Below are positions 27,991 through 35,941 of a stretch of DNA of 64,000 nucleotides, one piece after another. This DNA is from CAZUGA01 sp964619885. GTDB lineage: Bacteria > Pseudomonadota > Gammaproteobacteria > Methylococcales > UBA1147. The stretch spans positions 62,001 to 126,000 of the forward strand of contig CAZUGA010000004.1 in the NCBI GenBank assembly GCA_964619885.1. Reading direction: 5' to 3'. The number at the start of each line of letters is the position of its first letter. The stretch's first letter is position 1. Position numbers and translations under genes: made by a program. A model generated the notes under the pieces. The model searched no databases and had not been told where the DNA came from. It saw only the letters and a list, made by a program, of their open reading frames with translations.

Positions 27991-29811
27991 TTGTTAGAAA
28001 GTCAGGAACCTCTGGTATTGCTTGAAAAGGTATTTGGGTTTCAAAAATTTAGGGGCCAACAGGCTGCTGTTATCGATGCAATAGTAGCCGGTAAGGACGC
28101 ATTAGTCTTGATGCCTACCGGCGGCGGTAAATCGCTATGTTACCAAATTCCAGCGCTGGTACGACGAGGCGTCGGAATTGTTATTTCGCCATTAATCGCA
28201 CTCATGCAGGATCAAGTCAATGCGTTGCAACAGAATGGTATACGCGCGGCATTTTTAAACTCAAGTTTGATGCCAGACGAAATACGTGAGATCGAGACGG
28301 ATCTGGCCAATAATGCATTGGATTTGGTTTATATCGCGCCGGAACGTTTGATGACAGAACGGAGTCTGCATTTGTTGAATGGCTGCGAAATCGCATTATT
28401 CGCCATCGACGAAGCCCATTGTGTTTCTCAATGGGGGCACGATTTTCGCCAGGATTACATGCAATTGTCAGTGTTGCACCAGCGCTTCCCGGAAATTCCC
28501 CGCGTTGCATTGACCGCGACCGCCGATGATGCAACCCGCGGGGAAATCATAAGCCGTCTGGGCCTCGAGAACGCGGAAAAATTTGTCAGTGGTTTTGATC
28601 GACCCAATATTTATTATCAGATTACCCCCAAAAAAAAGGCCAAAGACCAATTATTATCCTTTATACGCAGCAAGCACGCCGATGAGGCGGGAATCGTTTA
28701 TTGCCTGTCGCGAAAAAAGGTGGATACTTTAGCGGATTGGTTGCAGGTCCGGGGGATTTCCGCTTTGCCGTATCATGCCGGCCTGGATGGCGAAACCCGC
28801 CGCCGGCATCAGCACCGGTTTCTGATGGAAGACGCGGTTGTCATCGTCGCGACTATCGCGTTTGGGATGGGTATAGATAAATCCAACGTTCGATTTGTTG
28901 CGCATATGGATTTGCCAAAAAGCCTTGAAGCTTATTATCAGGAAACCGGGCGGGCCGGGCGCGACGGTCTCCCTGCGGATGCCTGGATGGTTTACGGTAT
29001 CCAGGACGTCATAACGCTTAGGCAAATGGTCGATGGCTCGGAAGCCGACGAAAGCAGGAAACGTATAGAAAGGCACAAATTGGAAGCCATGCTCGGGCTT
29101 TGTGAAATTATCGATTGTCGCCGCAAAGCGCTGTTACGTTATTTTGGTGATCAGCTACCTGATTCATGCGGTGCCTGCGACAATTGTGTAGAACCTGCAG
29201 AAACCTGGGATGGTACCGAAGCGGCACAAATGGCCCTGTCTTGTGTTTACCGTACCGGTCAGCGCTTTGGCGTGAATTATTTGATCGATGTTTTGGTCGG
29301 AAAGGACGATACAAGGATTCGACAATATCGACACGACAAACAGTCGACTTTTGGGATCGGACATGATTTATCGACGACGCAATGGCGATCACTGTTTCGA
29401 CAGTTGATAGTGCAGGGATATATGGATATCGATTTTGAGCGCTTTGGTGCATTACGCTTAACCCAGGCGAGTCGCCCAGTTTTGCGTGGAGAGATACGTC
29501 TACGACTCAGAAAAGATCCGCGCAGAGCAGAGAAAAAACGGGTTCGGGAACACAGTAGTTTTAGTGAACCCTTGGACCGCAAACTGTGGGAGGTTTTGCG
29601 CGCGCACCGGCGCAAGCTGGCGGACCAGCAAGGCGTACCGCCTTACGTTATTTTTCATGATACAACGTTGGTGGAAATGGTTGACTATAAACCGCAAACC
29701 AGGGATGACATGCACACATTATCAGGTGTAGGTGAACGAAAGCTCGAAAAATATGCTGATGCATTTATCGGAGTGATAAAAGACTTTATGTTGGAGAATA
29801 TGGAGATTTGA
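27991..29811 (+). CDS. recQ: ATP-dependent DNA helicase RecQ
   Basis: 3'-5' DNA helicase of recombination and replication-fork repair. Seen: 606 residues (E. coli 609); motif I MPTGGGKSLCYQ near 41-52, motif II DEAHCVSQWGHDFR, motif VI QETGRAGRDG, the zinc-binding cysteines in the RQC domain (CEIIDCRR and CGACDNC), and a C-terminal HRDC domain (about 525-600). The start codon is TTG at 27991 with GGGAG six bases upstream; no in-frame ATG lies nearby that keeps the N-terminus. Divergent from rapA across 262 bases. Confidence 0.97.
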   Translation: MLESQEPLVLLEKVFGFQKFRGQQAAVIDAIVAGKDALVLMPTGGGKSLCYQIPALVRRGVGIVISPLIALMQDQVNALQQNGIRAAFLNSSLMPDEIREIETDLANNALDLVYIAPERLMTERSLHLLNGCEIALFAIDEAHCVSQWGHDFRQDYMQLSVLHQRFPEIPRVALTATADDATRGEIISRLGLENAEKFVSGFDRPNIYYQITPKKKAKDQLLSFIRSKHADEAGIVYCLSRKKVDTLADWLQVRGISALPYHAGLDGETRRRHQHRFLMEDAVVIVATIAFGMGIDKSNVRFVAHMDLPKSLEAYYQETGRAGRDGLPADAWMVYGIQDVITLRQMVDGSEADESRKRIERHKLEAMLGLCEIIDCRRKALLRYFGDQLPDSCGACDNCVEPAETWDGTEAAQMALSCVYRTGQRFGVNYLIDVLVGKDDTRIRQYRHDKQSTFGIGHDLSTTQWRSLFRQLIVQGYMDIDFERFGALRLTQASRPVLRGEIRLRLRKDPRRAEKKRVREHSSFSEPLDRKLWEVLRAHRRKLADQQGVPPYVIFHDTTLVEMVDYKPQTRDDMHTLSGVGERKLEKYADAFIGVIKDFMLENMEI

Positions 29812-29874
29812 ACCTTATGAACCGGTGTCTATCTACAGTGAAAAATTCCAGAATGAACCGGGTCTTTAGACCGA

Positions 29875-30015
29875 TCACCACGTTACGCCGTGCGTGGCCA
29901 CTTCCGGGTATAAATGCGTCGATATAGGTACGCCCTGCGCACCGGCAATCGCCGCTGCCCGCATCCAACCAGTGACTCCGCCGATACGCATAAAGTCTGG
30001 CACAACTTTATGCCT
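29875..30015 (-). pseudogene. Relic of an enolase-superfamily (mandelate racemase-like) enzyme
   Basis: On the minus strand an open stretch of about 46 codons reads RIGGVTGWMRAAAIAGAQG and then VPISTHLYPEVATH before a TGA at 29875-29877. These strings are hallmark C-terminal core motifs of mandelate racemase/muconate lactonising enzymes (the DxxRIGGVTG strand and the catalytic His in SxHL). There is no start codon, no upstream domain and the end is cut, so this is a decayed tail of a lost gene. The rest of the 400-base gap between recQ and the next gene shows nothing else. Confidence 0.75.
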
Positions 30016-30211
30016 CGGTAACCAATCGATAGGACGATTCTGTCTGTTAGTATAACGTTGCGCCTTCTGTGGGCAAATCCTAAAAGTCTATATCAAGATG
30101 GCCGGTGGCAATCAATCACATAAATGACGTTATGAATATTCGACATTTGGCGGCCGGACGGAGTCCGTGTAATTTATCGCCTATTAGTACAGATTGCGGA
30201 GCGTATACGTT

Positions 30212-31303
30212 ATGAAGTGGGTTTTGGCAGGTTTATTTTGGCTTTGGATATCTTTGGTCGCTGGTTTGAGCGTTGCATCCGATACTTTTGAAATCGTCGC
30301 GGAATTTACTGAAGCGCCGGGTAATATTGCAGTCGCTCGGGATGGTCGAATATTCATGAGTTTGCATCAGTTCTATGAACCGCGTTATTCGGTCGTGGAG
30401 GTGCTACCCGATCATTCCATTGTCCCGTTTCCCAATTCAGATTTGAACCAACGAAATGATACAGGAAAATTACGTCTAGATTCGGTGTTGGGTATCCAAG
30501 CCGATAACGATGGTATTGTTTGGATGTTGGATAATGGTTTGCGTAGCGAAGTGGCACCCAAATTGGTCGCTTGGGACACCCGAAAAAATAGGCTCCATCG
30601 GGTCATTTATTTCACGCCGCCTAGTGCTCCGGCAAATGCGTTTGTCAATGATTTGGCCGTCGACAAAACGCGCAACCGGATTTTTATTAGTGATCCAGCC
30701 GGGGGAGATAATGCCGCGTTGATAGTTGTCGATTTGGAAACCGGTCTGACCCAACGGGTTCTCGAAGGCGAACGTTCAGTCATTCCGGAGAATTTAGACT
30801 TGCTTATCGATGGCCGGCCGTTGCGGATGAGCGGTCCAGACGGCAAAATAATCCAGCCGCATATTGGGGTCAATCCGATCGCCGAAGATTCAACTAACGA
30901 ATGGGTCTATTTTGGCGCTATGCACGGGCAAAGCTTATTCCGAATACCCGCCGTGGATCTTGCTGACATGACCCACGACGCTCAAAGTTTAGCGAACAAG
31001 GTTGAAAAATATAGCGAGAAACCCATCTCTGACGGTATTGCGATGGATCATGAAAACAATATTTATTTGGGGCAATTGGAATCCAACGCGATTGGCGTGG
31101 TGACGCCGAATAAAAAATACATACAGCTCGCGCAATCGCCGAAATTGTCATGGGTGGATTCGCTCGCGGTCGGTCCTGACGGTTGGGTGTATGCGGTGGT
31201 TAACCAATTACATTTGTCTGCGCCGTTGAACGCGGGCGAAAAACGATCAAAGCCGCCGTACTATTTGGTACGAATGCGCCCCCTGAATCTGAATGAGTTA
31301 TAG
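30212..31303 (+). CDS. Secreted MRJP/yellow-family beta-propeller protein
   Basis: Predicted exported protein of the major royal jelly/yellow family, related to SMP-30-type propellers. Seen: 363 residues with a signal peptide (WVLAGLFWLWISLVAGLSVA), then repeated propeller blades with strings such as GNIAVARDGRIFMSL, VNDLAVDKTRNRIFISD and DGIAMDHENNIYLG. No catalytic residue set can be asserted. ATG at 30212 is chosen over TTG 30194; GGAG lies about ten bases upstream. The 3' end overlaps the convergent LysR gene by six bases. Function unknown; bacterial members may bind small ligands or sugars. Confidence 0.8.
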   Translation: MKWVLAGLFWLWISLVAGLSVASDTFEIVAEFTEAPGNIAVARDGRIFMSLHQFYEPRYSVVEVLPDHSIVPFPNSDLNQRNDTGKLRLDSVLGIQADNDGIVWMLDNGLRSEVAPKLVAWDTRKNRLHRVIYFTPPSAPANAFVNDLAVDKTRNRIFISDPAGGDNAALIVVDLETGLTQRVLEGERSVIPENLDLLIDGRPLRMSGPDGKIIQPHIGVNPIAEDSTNEWVYFGAMHGQSLFRIPAVDLADMTHDAQSLANKVEKYSEKPISDGIAMDHENNIYLGQLESNAIGVVTPNKKYIQLAQSPKLSWVDSLAVGPDGWVYAVVNQLHLSAPLNAGEKRSKPPYYLVRMRPLNLNEL

Positions 31304-32248
31304 CGCGATTACTGTTTGTTCCGGGGTAGAGTCGAATAGTCGGCAAACTTGATTAATTTGTTCCCGCAGCCAAAGATGCCCGGGTTCTTTCTCTCGCAGC
31401 GGGTGCCAAATCATAACCAGGTTGAAAGTCGGAAGTTCGAACGGAATCGGTAAGATTTTAAGCGGCGCCAGATGGGTAAATCTTTGTCCGATCCTTAATG
31501 GCAGGGACAATACCATGTCTGTCTGCGCGACAATGAGCGGCGCTGAAAGAAAATGTGGAACGATTAATCCAATGCGCCGTTCGAGCTGACGTTTAGCCAG
31601 CCAGTCGTCAATCAATCCGGTATTCGTACCGGTCCTGGAAATGAGCATATGATTGGCCGCCAGGTATTTTTCCAGCGTAAATTCATTCTCGTTTGCTAGA
31701 GGATGATCCATTCGTACCACGCACGCTATTCGATCATCGAATAATTTTAACCGGTGGAAAGTAGCGGGTGCCGACAACATCACTTCGAACCCCAGTACCA
31801 TATCTACGGAATTGTTCTCCAAACGCTCGATTGGAAATTCTGATTCGGTGCGTTGTACATGAATATCCACCCCGGGTGCCGATTGTACTAAGCGTTCGAT
31901 CAATGGTGGTAACACCAAAAATTCCAGGTAATCCGTCGCTGCCAGAACAAATCTTTGCTGACTTACCGAAGGGTCGAAGCTTGTAGGAGGGTCGGTAAGA
32001 CGCTCAATTTCTCGCAATATCTTAGAGACCGGTCCAACCAATGAACGTGCCCGTTCTGTAGGCTCCATACCGCGTGTCGTTTTTACCAAGACCGGATCGT
32101 CTAATTGTTCGCGTAGACGCTGCAAAACGTGGCTCATCGCGGACTGGGTGATAGACATTTTTTCCGCCGCTCGGGATACGCTGCGCTCGCGCATTAGCAG
32201 CTCGAATGCAACCAGAAGGTTCAAGTCAACGTTTCTAAGTTTTGTCAT
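31298..32248 (-). CDS. LysR-family transcriptional regulator
   Basis: DNA-binding regulator with an inducer-binding domain. Seen: 316 residues; winged helix at the N-terminus (VSRAAEKMSITQSAMSHVL, about 24-42), then a periplasmic-binding-protein-like domain from about 90. The N-terminal string LRNVDLNLLVAFELLMRERS resembles NodD/NahR-type members that control aromatic or plant-signal genes. It is transcribed divergently from the copper monooxygenase operon, 219 bases from the xmoA start, so it is the natural candidate regulator of that operon. The inducer is not predictable. Confidence 0.93.
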   Translation of the reverse strand: MTKLRNVDLNLLVAFELLMRERSVSRAAEKMSITQSAMSHVLQRLREQLDDPVLVKTTRGMEPTERARSLVGPVSKILREIERLTDPPTSFDPSVSQQRFVLAATDYLEFLVLPPLIERLVQSAPGVDIHVQRTESEFPIERLENNSVDMVLGFEVMLSAPATFHRLKLFDDRIACVVRMDHPLANENEFTLEKYLAANHMLISRTGTNTGLIDDWLAKRQLERRIGLIVPHFLSAPLIVAQTDMVLSLPLRIGQRFTHLAPLKILPIPFELPTFNLVMIWHPLREKEPGHLWLREQINQVCRLFDSTPEQTVIAL

Positions 32249-32467
32249 CGGATGAAAATTGTCTGCTTCGATGAATCCCTAATACGAATATTTGGGATGC
32301 TGATCGAAACACAGGTTCTGGTTATCATAACTTTGTGTAACTGCCGGGGTCATCGATCTAATAAATATTCGAATGAATTATTAACATTTCACAAATACTT
32401 AAATTCACGGATAAAATCGAGCATTACCACTTTATACAGTAAAAATATTTTCCTTGGGAGTATTCTT

Positions 32468-33220
32468 ATGGTTTCCAGCAGTACTAAGTTATCCGGGCAA
32501 CCGTATACTGGTGAAAAAGCGAGACTATGCCGCGCTTACGATTATTTGATCTTGGTTTTGGCTCTTTTTCTTTTCATCGGGTCTTTTCATTTACATGTTG
32601 CATTGACGGTTGGAGATTGGGATTTCTGGCAGGATTGGAAGGATCGACAGTGGTGGCCGCTCGTGACGCCGCTAATGATGATTACGTTTCCCGCCGCGGT
32701 TCAAGCGGTATTATGGGAACGATTCAGACTTCCGATAGGCGCGACGCTTTGTGTCGCAGCGCTATTGATTGGAACGTGGGTGGCCCGCATTTTTGCTTAT
32801 CATTATTGGAATTTCTTTCCTGTCAATATGGTATTGCCTGCAACGATGTTGCCGAGTGCGTTAGTGCTCGATGTGGTGTTGATGTTGAGCAATAGCCTAA
32901 CGATTACCGCGATTTTTGGCGGATCTGCGTTCGCATTATTGTTTTACCCCGGTAATTGGCCGATTTTCGCGATGTTCCACGAACCATTGGAATATAACGG
33001 TGCGCAACTGACCGTTGCGGATTTGTTTGGCTTCCAATATTTGCGTACCGGCATGCCAGAATATTTGCGAATTATAGAGCGTGGGACGCTTCGGACCTAT
33101 GGTCAAATGGCTGCACCGCTGAGTGCCTTTAGTTCAGCGTTGTTGTGTACGCTTATGTACGCGCTGTGGTGGTATATCGGTAAATTATTTGCCACAACCC
33201 GCTTTGTGAAACGGGTTTGA
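32468..33220 (+). CDS. xmoA: Copper membrane monooxygenase subunit A (PmoA/AmoA-like)
   Basis: Membrane subunit of the CuMMO superfamily (methane, ammonia and hydrocarbon monooxygenases). Seen: 250 residues, six to seven membrane segments, the GDWDFW signature (49-54) followed by the charged WKDR string, FPAAVQAVLWERFRLP (74-89), and FYPGNWP (159-165). The segment matching the KDVAP string of true PmoA reads QMAAP (213-217). The ATG at 32468 has GGGAG seven bases upstream; an open frame extends to 32252 but would add 72 residues unlike any homologue. First gene of an A-B-C operon; subunit B starts 14 bases after the stop. Family is certain, substrate is not. Confidence 0.95.
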   Translation: MVSSSTKLSGQPYTGEKARLCRAYDYLILVLALFLFIGSFHLHVALTVGDWDFWQDWKDRQWWPLVTPLMMITFPAAVQAVLWERFRLPIGATLCVAALLIGTWVARIFAYHYWNFFPVNMVLPATMLPSALVLDVVLMLSNSLTITAIFGGSAFALLFYPGNWPIFAMFHEPLEYNGAQLTVADLFGFQYLRTGMPEYLRIIERGTLRTYGQMAAPLSAFSSALLCTLMYALWWYIGKLFATTRFVKRV

Positions 33221-33234
33221 GGGAGGATGGGTTA

Positions 33235-34482
33235 ATGGCTAATAGAATCAAGCAAATTTTTGCCCTTTTGTTGGGGTTGATAGTTTTCGTTACGCTTTAC
33301 CCGTCGGTTGCTTTCGCTCATGGTGAGAAAGCTCTGGAACCATTTATTCGCATGCGCACCATCCAGTGGTACGATGTTAATTGGTCGAAAAAAGACATGG
33401 GCGTGAATGATGAGGTTGAAATCACCGGTAAATTCCATGTTGCCGAGGATTGGCCAATCAATGTTCCCAAACCAGAGGCCACATATTTAAATGTCGCAGC
33501 CCCAGGACCGGTATTCGTGCGAACAGAACGGTACATAAATGATCAGCCCACAATGAATTCTATCGAACTGAAAGAGGGTGGGGACTATACGTTTAAAACG
33601 GTTCTAAAGGCGCGTGAACCGGGCAGATACCATATTCATCCATTTTTTAATTTACGAGATGCGGGCGTGGTGGTCGGACCTGGATCCTGGGTAGAGGTTT
33701 CCGGAGATGCGGGTGATTTTAGTAATGATATACAGCTACTTAGCGGTGATTTCATTGATATGGAAAGCTACGGTTTGAGCAATGCTATTTTTTGGCATGC
33801 GCTATGGATTTTGGCAGGTACGGCTTGGTTGCTTTGGTGGGCGCGGCGTCCTTTGTTTATACAGCGCTATAAGATGTTAGAAAATGGCCAGGAAGCGGAA
33901 TTGGTCACGCAGACCGATCGAACCCTGGGGAAAGTTATTTTGGTTGCTGTAGTGGTCGTGGTGATTGGAGCAAATGCCTATTATCAGGGGAAACATCCTA
34001 ACGCGATACCGTTACAGGCAGCTCGCGATCAGATTAGACCTTTGCCCACCGTCGTTAACGATGGCGATGTTGACGTTCGAGTCAATAAAGTCGTGTATCA
34101 AATTCCAGAGCGGCGTATGGTTCTCAACGTCGATGTTGAGAATCTGACAGATACACCACTGGAGATTGGAGAGTTATCGATTGCTAATGTAAGGTTCATC
34201 AATCCGAATGTTGCGGCCGCTGACCAGCTATCGACCGATGAATTGGCCGTAAAAACTGGCTTGTTGATTGACGATAATAGCCCCATAGCTCCTGGAGAAC
34301 GAAAAACACTGAGTATCGAAGCCAGCGATGCGGCGTGGGAAACAGAAAAATTGGACGGATTAATCCGCGATGCGGATAGTAGAATGGGCGGCTTACTGTT
34401 TCTGTACGATGCAGAGGGTCGGCGCCAGATTGTTAGCCTATCTGCACCAGTGATTCCGAAGTTTGGTGATGCGAATAGCTGA
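33235..34482 (+). CDS. xmoB: Copper membrane monooxygenase subunit B (PmoB-like)
   Basis: Periplasmic, membrane-anchored subunit with two cupredoxin domains. Seen: 415 residues; signal peptide cleaved after Ala28 so the mature protein starts with His29 in HGEKALEPF; HIH at 133-135. These three equal CuB ligands His33, His137 and His139 of Methylococcus PmoB, with a constant offset of four. The equivalent of His48 is Gln44 (TIQWY) while His72 is kept as His68, so the bis-His site is not complete. A membrane hairpin lies at about 190-250, then the second cupredoxin domain. GGGAGGA is seven bases before the ATG. Confidence 0.95.
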   Translation: MANRIKQIFALLLGLIVFVTLYPSVAFAHGEKALEPFIRMRTIQWYDVNWSKKDMGVNDEVEITGKFHVAEDWPINVPKPEATYLNVAAPGPVFVRTERYINDQPTMNSIELKEGGDYTFKTVLKAREPGRYHIHPFFNLRDAGVVVGPGSWVEVSGDAGDFSNDIQLLSGDFIDMESYGLSNAIFWHALWILAGTAWLLWWARRPLFIQRYKMLENGQEAELVTQTDRTLGKVILVAVVVVVIGANAYYQGKHPNAIPLQAARDQIRPLPTVVNDGDVDVRVNKVVYQIPERRMVLNVDVENLTDTPLEIGELSIANVRFINPNVAAADQLSTDELAVKTGLLIDDNSPIAPGERKTLSIEASDAAWETEKLDGLIRDADSRMGGLLFLYDAEGRRQIVSLSAPVIPKFGDANS

Positions 34483-34586
34483 GTAGTCGAGCAAATATAT
34501 TGACGTCACAGCGGATCCAGCATAATCGGGTTGACTAGCATTCTAGGTGAGTATTCATCTAAATTTGTTTCAAAGGAGTATTAAAG

Positions 34587-35363
34587 ATGGTCGCAACAAA
34601 CATTGAACACAACACAGAAAAAACTGAAAAAACGCAGTTCCTGCCTTGGTACCTCCGAGATTTGTACAAATACCTGAGTGCTTTTGTCCTGTTGACCTGT
34701 ATGTATATCGGTTTCAGGCTATACCAAGGCGCTTATGGAGTATCTGCCGGGATGGATTCCACGCTACCAGAATTTGAAATTTACTGGATGCGCCTGCTTT
34801 ATATTGAATTGGTCGTCATTGCAGCGGTGGCAATAGGCTTTTGGGGTTATCTATGGCACACACGTGATAGGCACTTGGACCAAATTACGCCCAAAGAAGA
34901 AATTCGCCGTTATTTCACGCTGACCATGTGGATCAGCATTTATACCTTCGCGGTTTATTGGGCGGGCAGTTATTTCGCGGAGCAGGACAATTCATGGCAT
35001 CAAGTGGTCGTACGAGACACCCCATTTACCGCCAATCACATTATTGAGTTTTATTTCAATTTTCCGCTGTACGTGATTTTGGGCGGTTGCGCTTGGTTGT
35101 ATGCACGAACTCGGTTGCCGATGTACGCAGAGGGTATTTCTTTGCCATTAACGCTCGCTGTTGTTGGACCGTTCATGATTCTGGTCAGCGTAGGTTTTAA
35201 CGAATGGGGGCATACGTTTTGGTTCCGTGAAGAATTCTTTGCAGCACCGATTCATTGGGGGTTCGTAATCGGAGTTTGGTTTGCGCTGGGCGTCGGCGGA
35301 ATTTTGCTGCAAGGGGTGACCCGTATTGCGGAATTATTGGAATTGGTGGAAGACGCGCCGTAG
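34587..35363 (+). CDS. xmoC: Copper membrane monooxygenase subunit C (PmoC/AmoC-like)
   Basis: Membrane subunit that carries the CuC/CuD site where oxidation is thought to occur. Seen: 258 residues, about six membrane segments; Asp134, His138 and His151 (QDNSWH and ANHIIEFY) match the Asp156/His160/His173 metal ligands of Methylococcus PmoC, and Asn205/His209 in FNEWGHTFWF match the CuD ligands Asn227/His231. RDTPFT replaces the common RDTDFT. AAAGGAG lies eight bases upstream. The 104-base gap after xmoB has no gene. Last gene of the operon; a hairpin follows about 160 bases later. Confidence 0.95.
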   Translation: MVATNIEHNTEKTEKTQFLPWYLRDLYKYLSAFVLLTCMYIGFRLYQGAYGVSAGMDSTLPEFEIYWMRLLYIELVVIAAVAIGFWGYLWHTRDRHLDQITPKEEIRRYFTLTMWISIYTFAVYWAGSYFAEQDNSWHQVVVRDTPFTANHIIEFYFNFPLYVILGGCAWLYARTRLPMYAEGISLPLTLAVVGPFMILVSVGFNEWGHTFWFREEFFAAPIHWGFVIGVWFALGVGGILLQGVTRIAELLELVEDAP

Positions 35364-35524
35364 CTCAAATTGTGTGAGACGACCCAACCATCTCGCTTTC
35401 AAACGGGAGCCACAGCGTATCAGTTTGTCGAACTAGACTGGTCAAAGCATTTTTTCGTGGGGCTTTGGCTCCAGAGTGGCCAGAATAGCGAGCATATACA
35501 GTAGTAAAGTCCTGTCTTCTAAAT

Positions 35525-35553
35525 AACGCTGTCGCTCAGATCTCGGCAGCGTT
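35525..35553 (+). terminator. Hairpin downstream of the monooxygenase operon
   Basis: AACGCTG/CAGCGTT, extended by TCG/CGG including one wobble pair, makes a ten-pair stem with a nine-base loop, followed by TGACTTAA. The U-tract is weak but position and strength fit the end of the xmoABC transcript. The rest of 35364-35941 holds one TCAGGGACAGA element and the relic at 35738. Confidence 0.45.
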
Positions 35554-35737
35554 TGACTTAAGGCGTGGAGCAAACAGAGGCTCAACGGATATGTCAAGTT
35601 CTTGGTAATTAGTCAGGGACAGATTAGCTTTAAAAATACATTGAAATTGGATCGATCCCCAAGCTTAGCCTTTCACGCACTGGGGGACCTCATATTGGAT
35701 ATTGAGGCATTCTGAGACCAGCTCGCCTGTTAGTTTA

Positions 35738-35899
35738 TTATTTCTTCGTTTGCACCTGTTTTTCGAGCATCGGCTTGAATACTTTTGTCAATTCGATAGC
35801 TGGACCTTTTGTCCCAAGAAGCGAATTGTAGTGGGCTGTGTTCTGTCAGCATGTGATTGAGCAGCGCGACGATATGTGTGCCGCGGTCTATGCTGCGCT
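35738..35899 (-). pseudogene. Relic of a DUF1259 (LppY/LpqO-like) gene, 3' end
   Basis: The minus strand aligns by eye with the 3' end of the intact DUF1259 gene at 44460-45380: THIVALLNHMLTE, then after frameshifts TKGPAIELTKVFKPMLEKQ and KK-stop match the intact GVHIVALHNHMLAEQ and GKGPAIELAKAFKAALEKQ. The similarity continues past the stop codon into the flank (CCTGTTAG and TTATTTCTT). At least two frameshifts break it and the 5' part is missing, so it cannot be functional. Confidence 0.8.
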
Positions 35900-35941
35900 A
35901 ACATCTTTGTATCTTGAGATAAGATGCAATGGTAAACAGAG

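Noticed and set aside
32252..32467. 72-residue upstream extension of xmoA
   Set aside because: The extension has no family resemblance, and a strong GGGAG lies just before the ATG at 32468.
32468..35363. First reading of the monooxygenase operon as C-B-A
   Set aside because: The GDWDFW and FYPGNWP strings identify the first gene as subunit A, and the NEWGHTFWF and QDNSWH ligands identify the last as subunit C, so the order is A-B-C.
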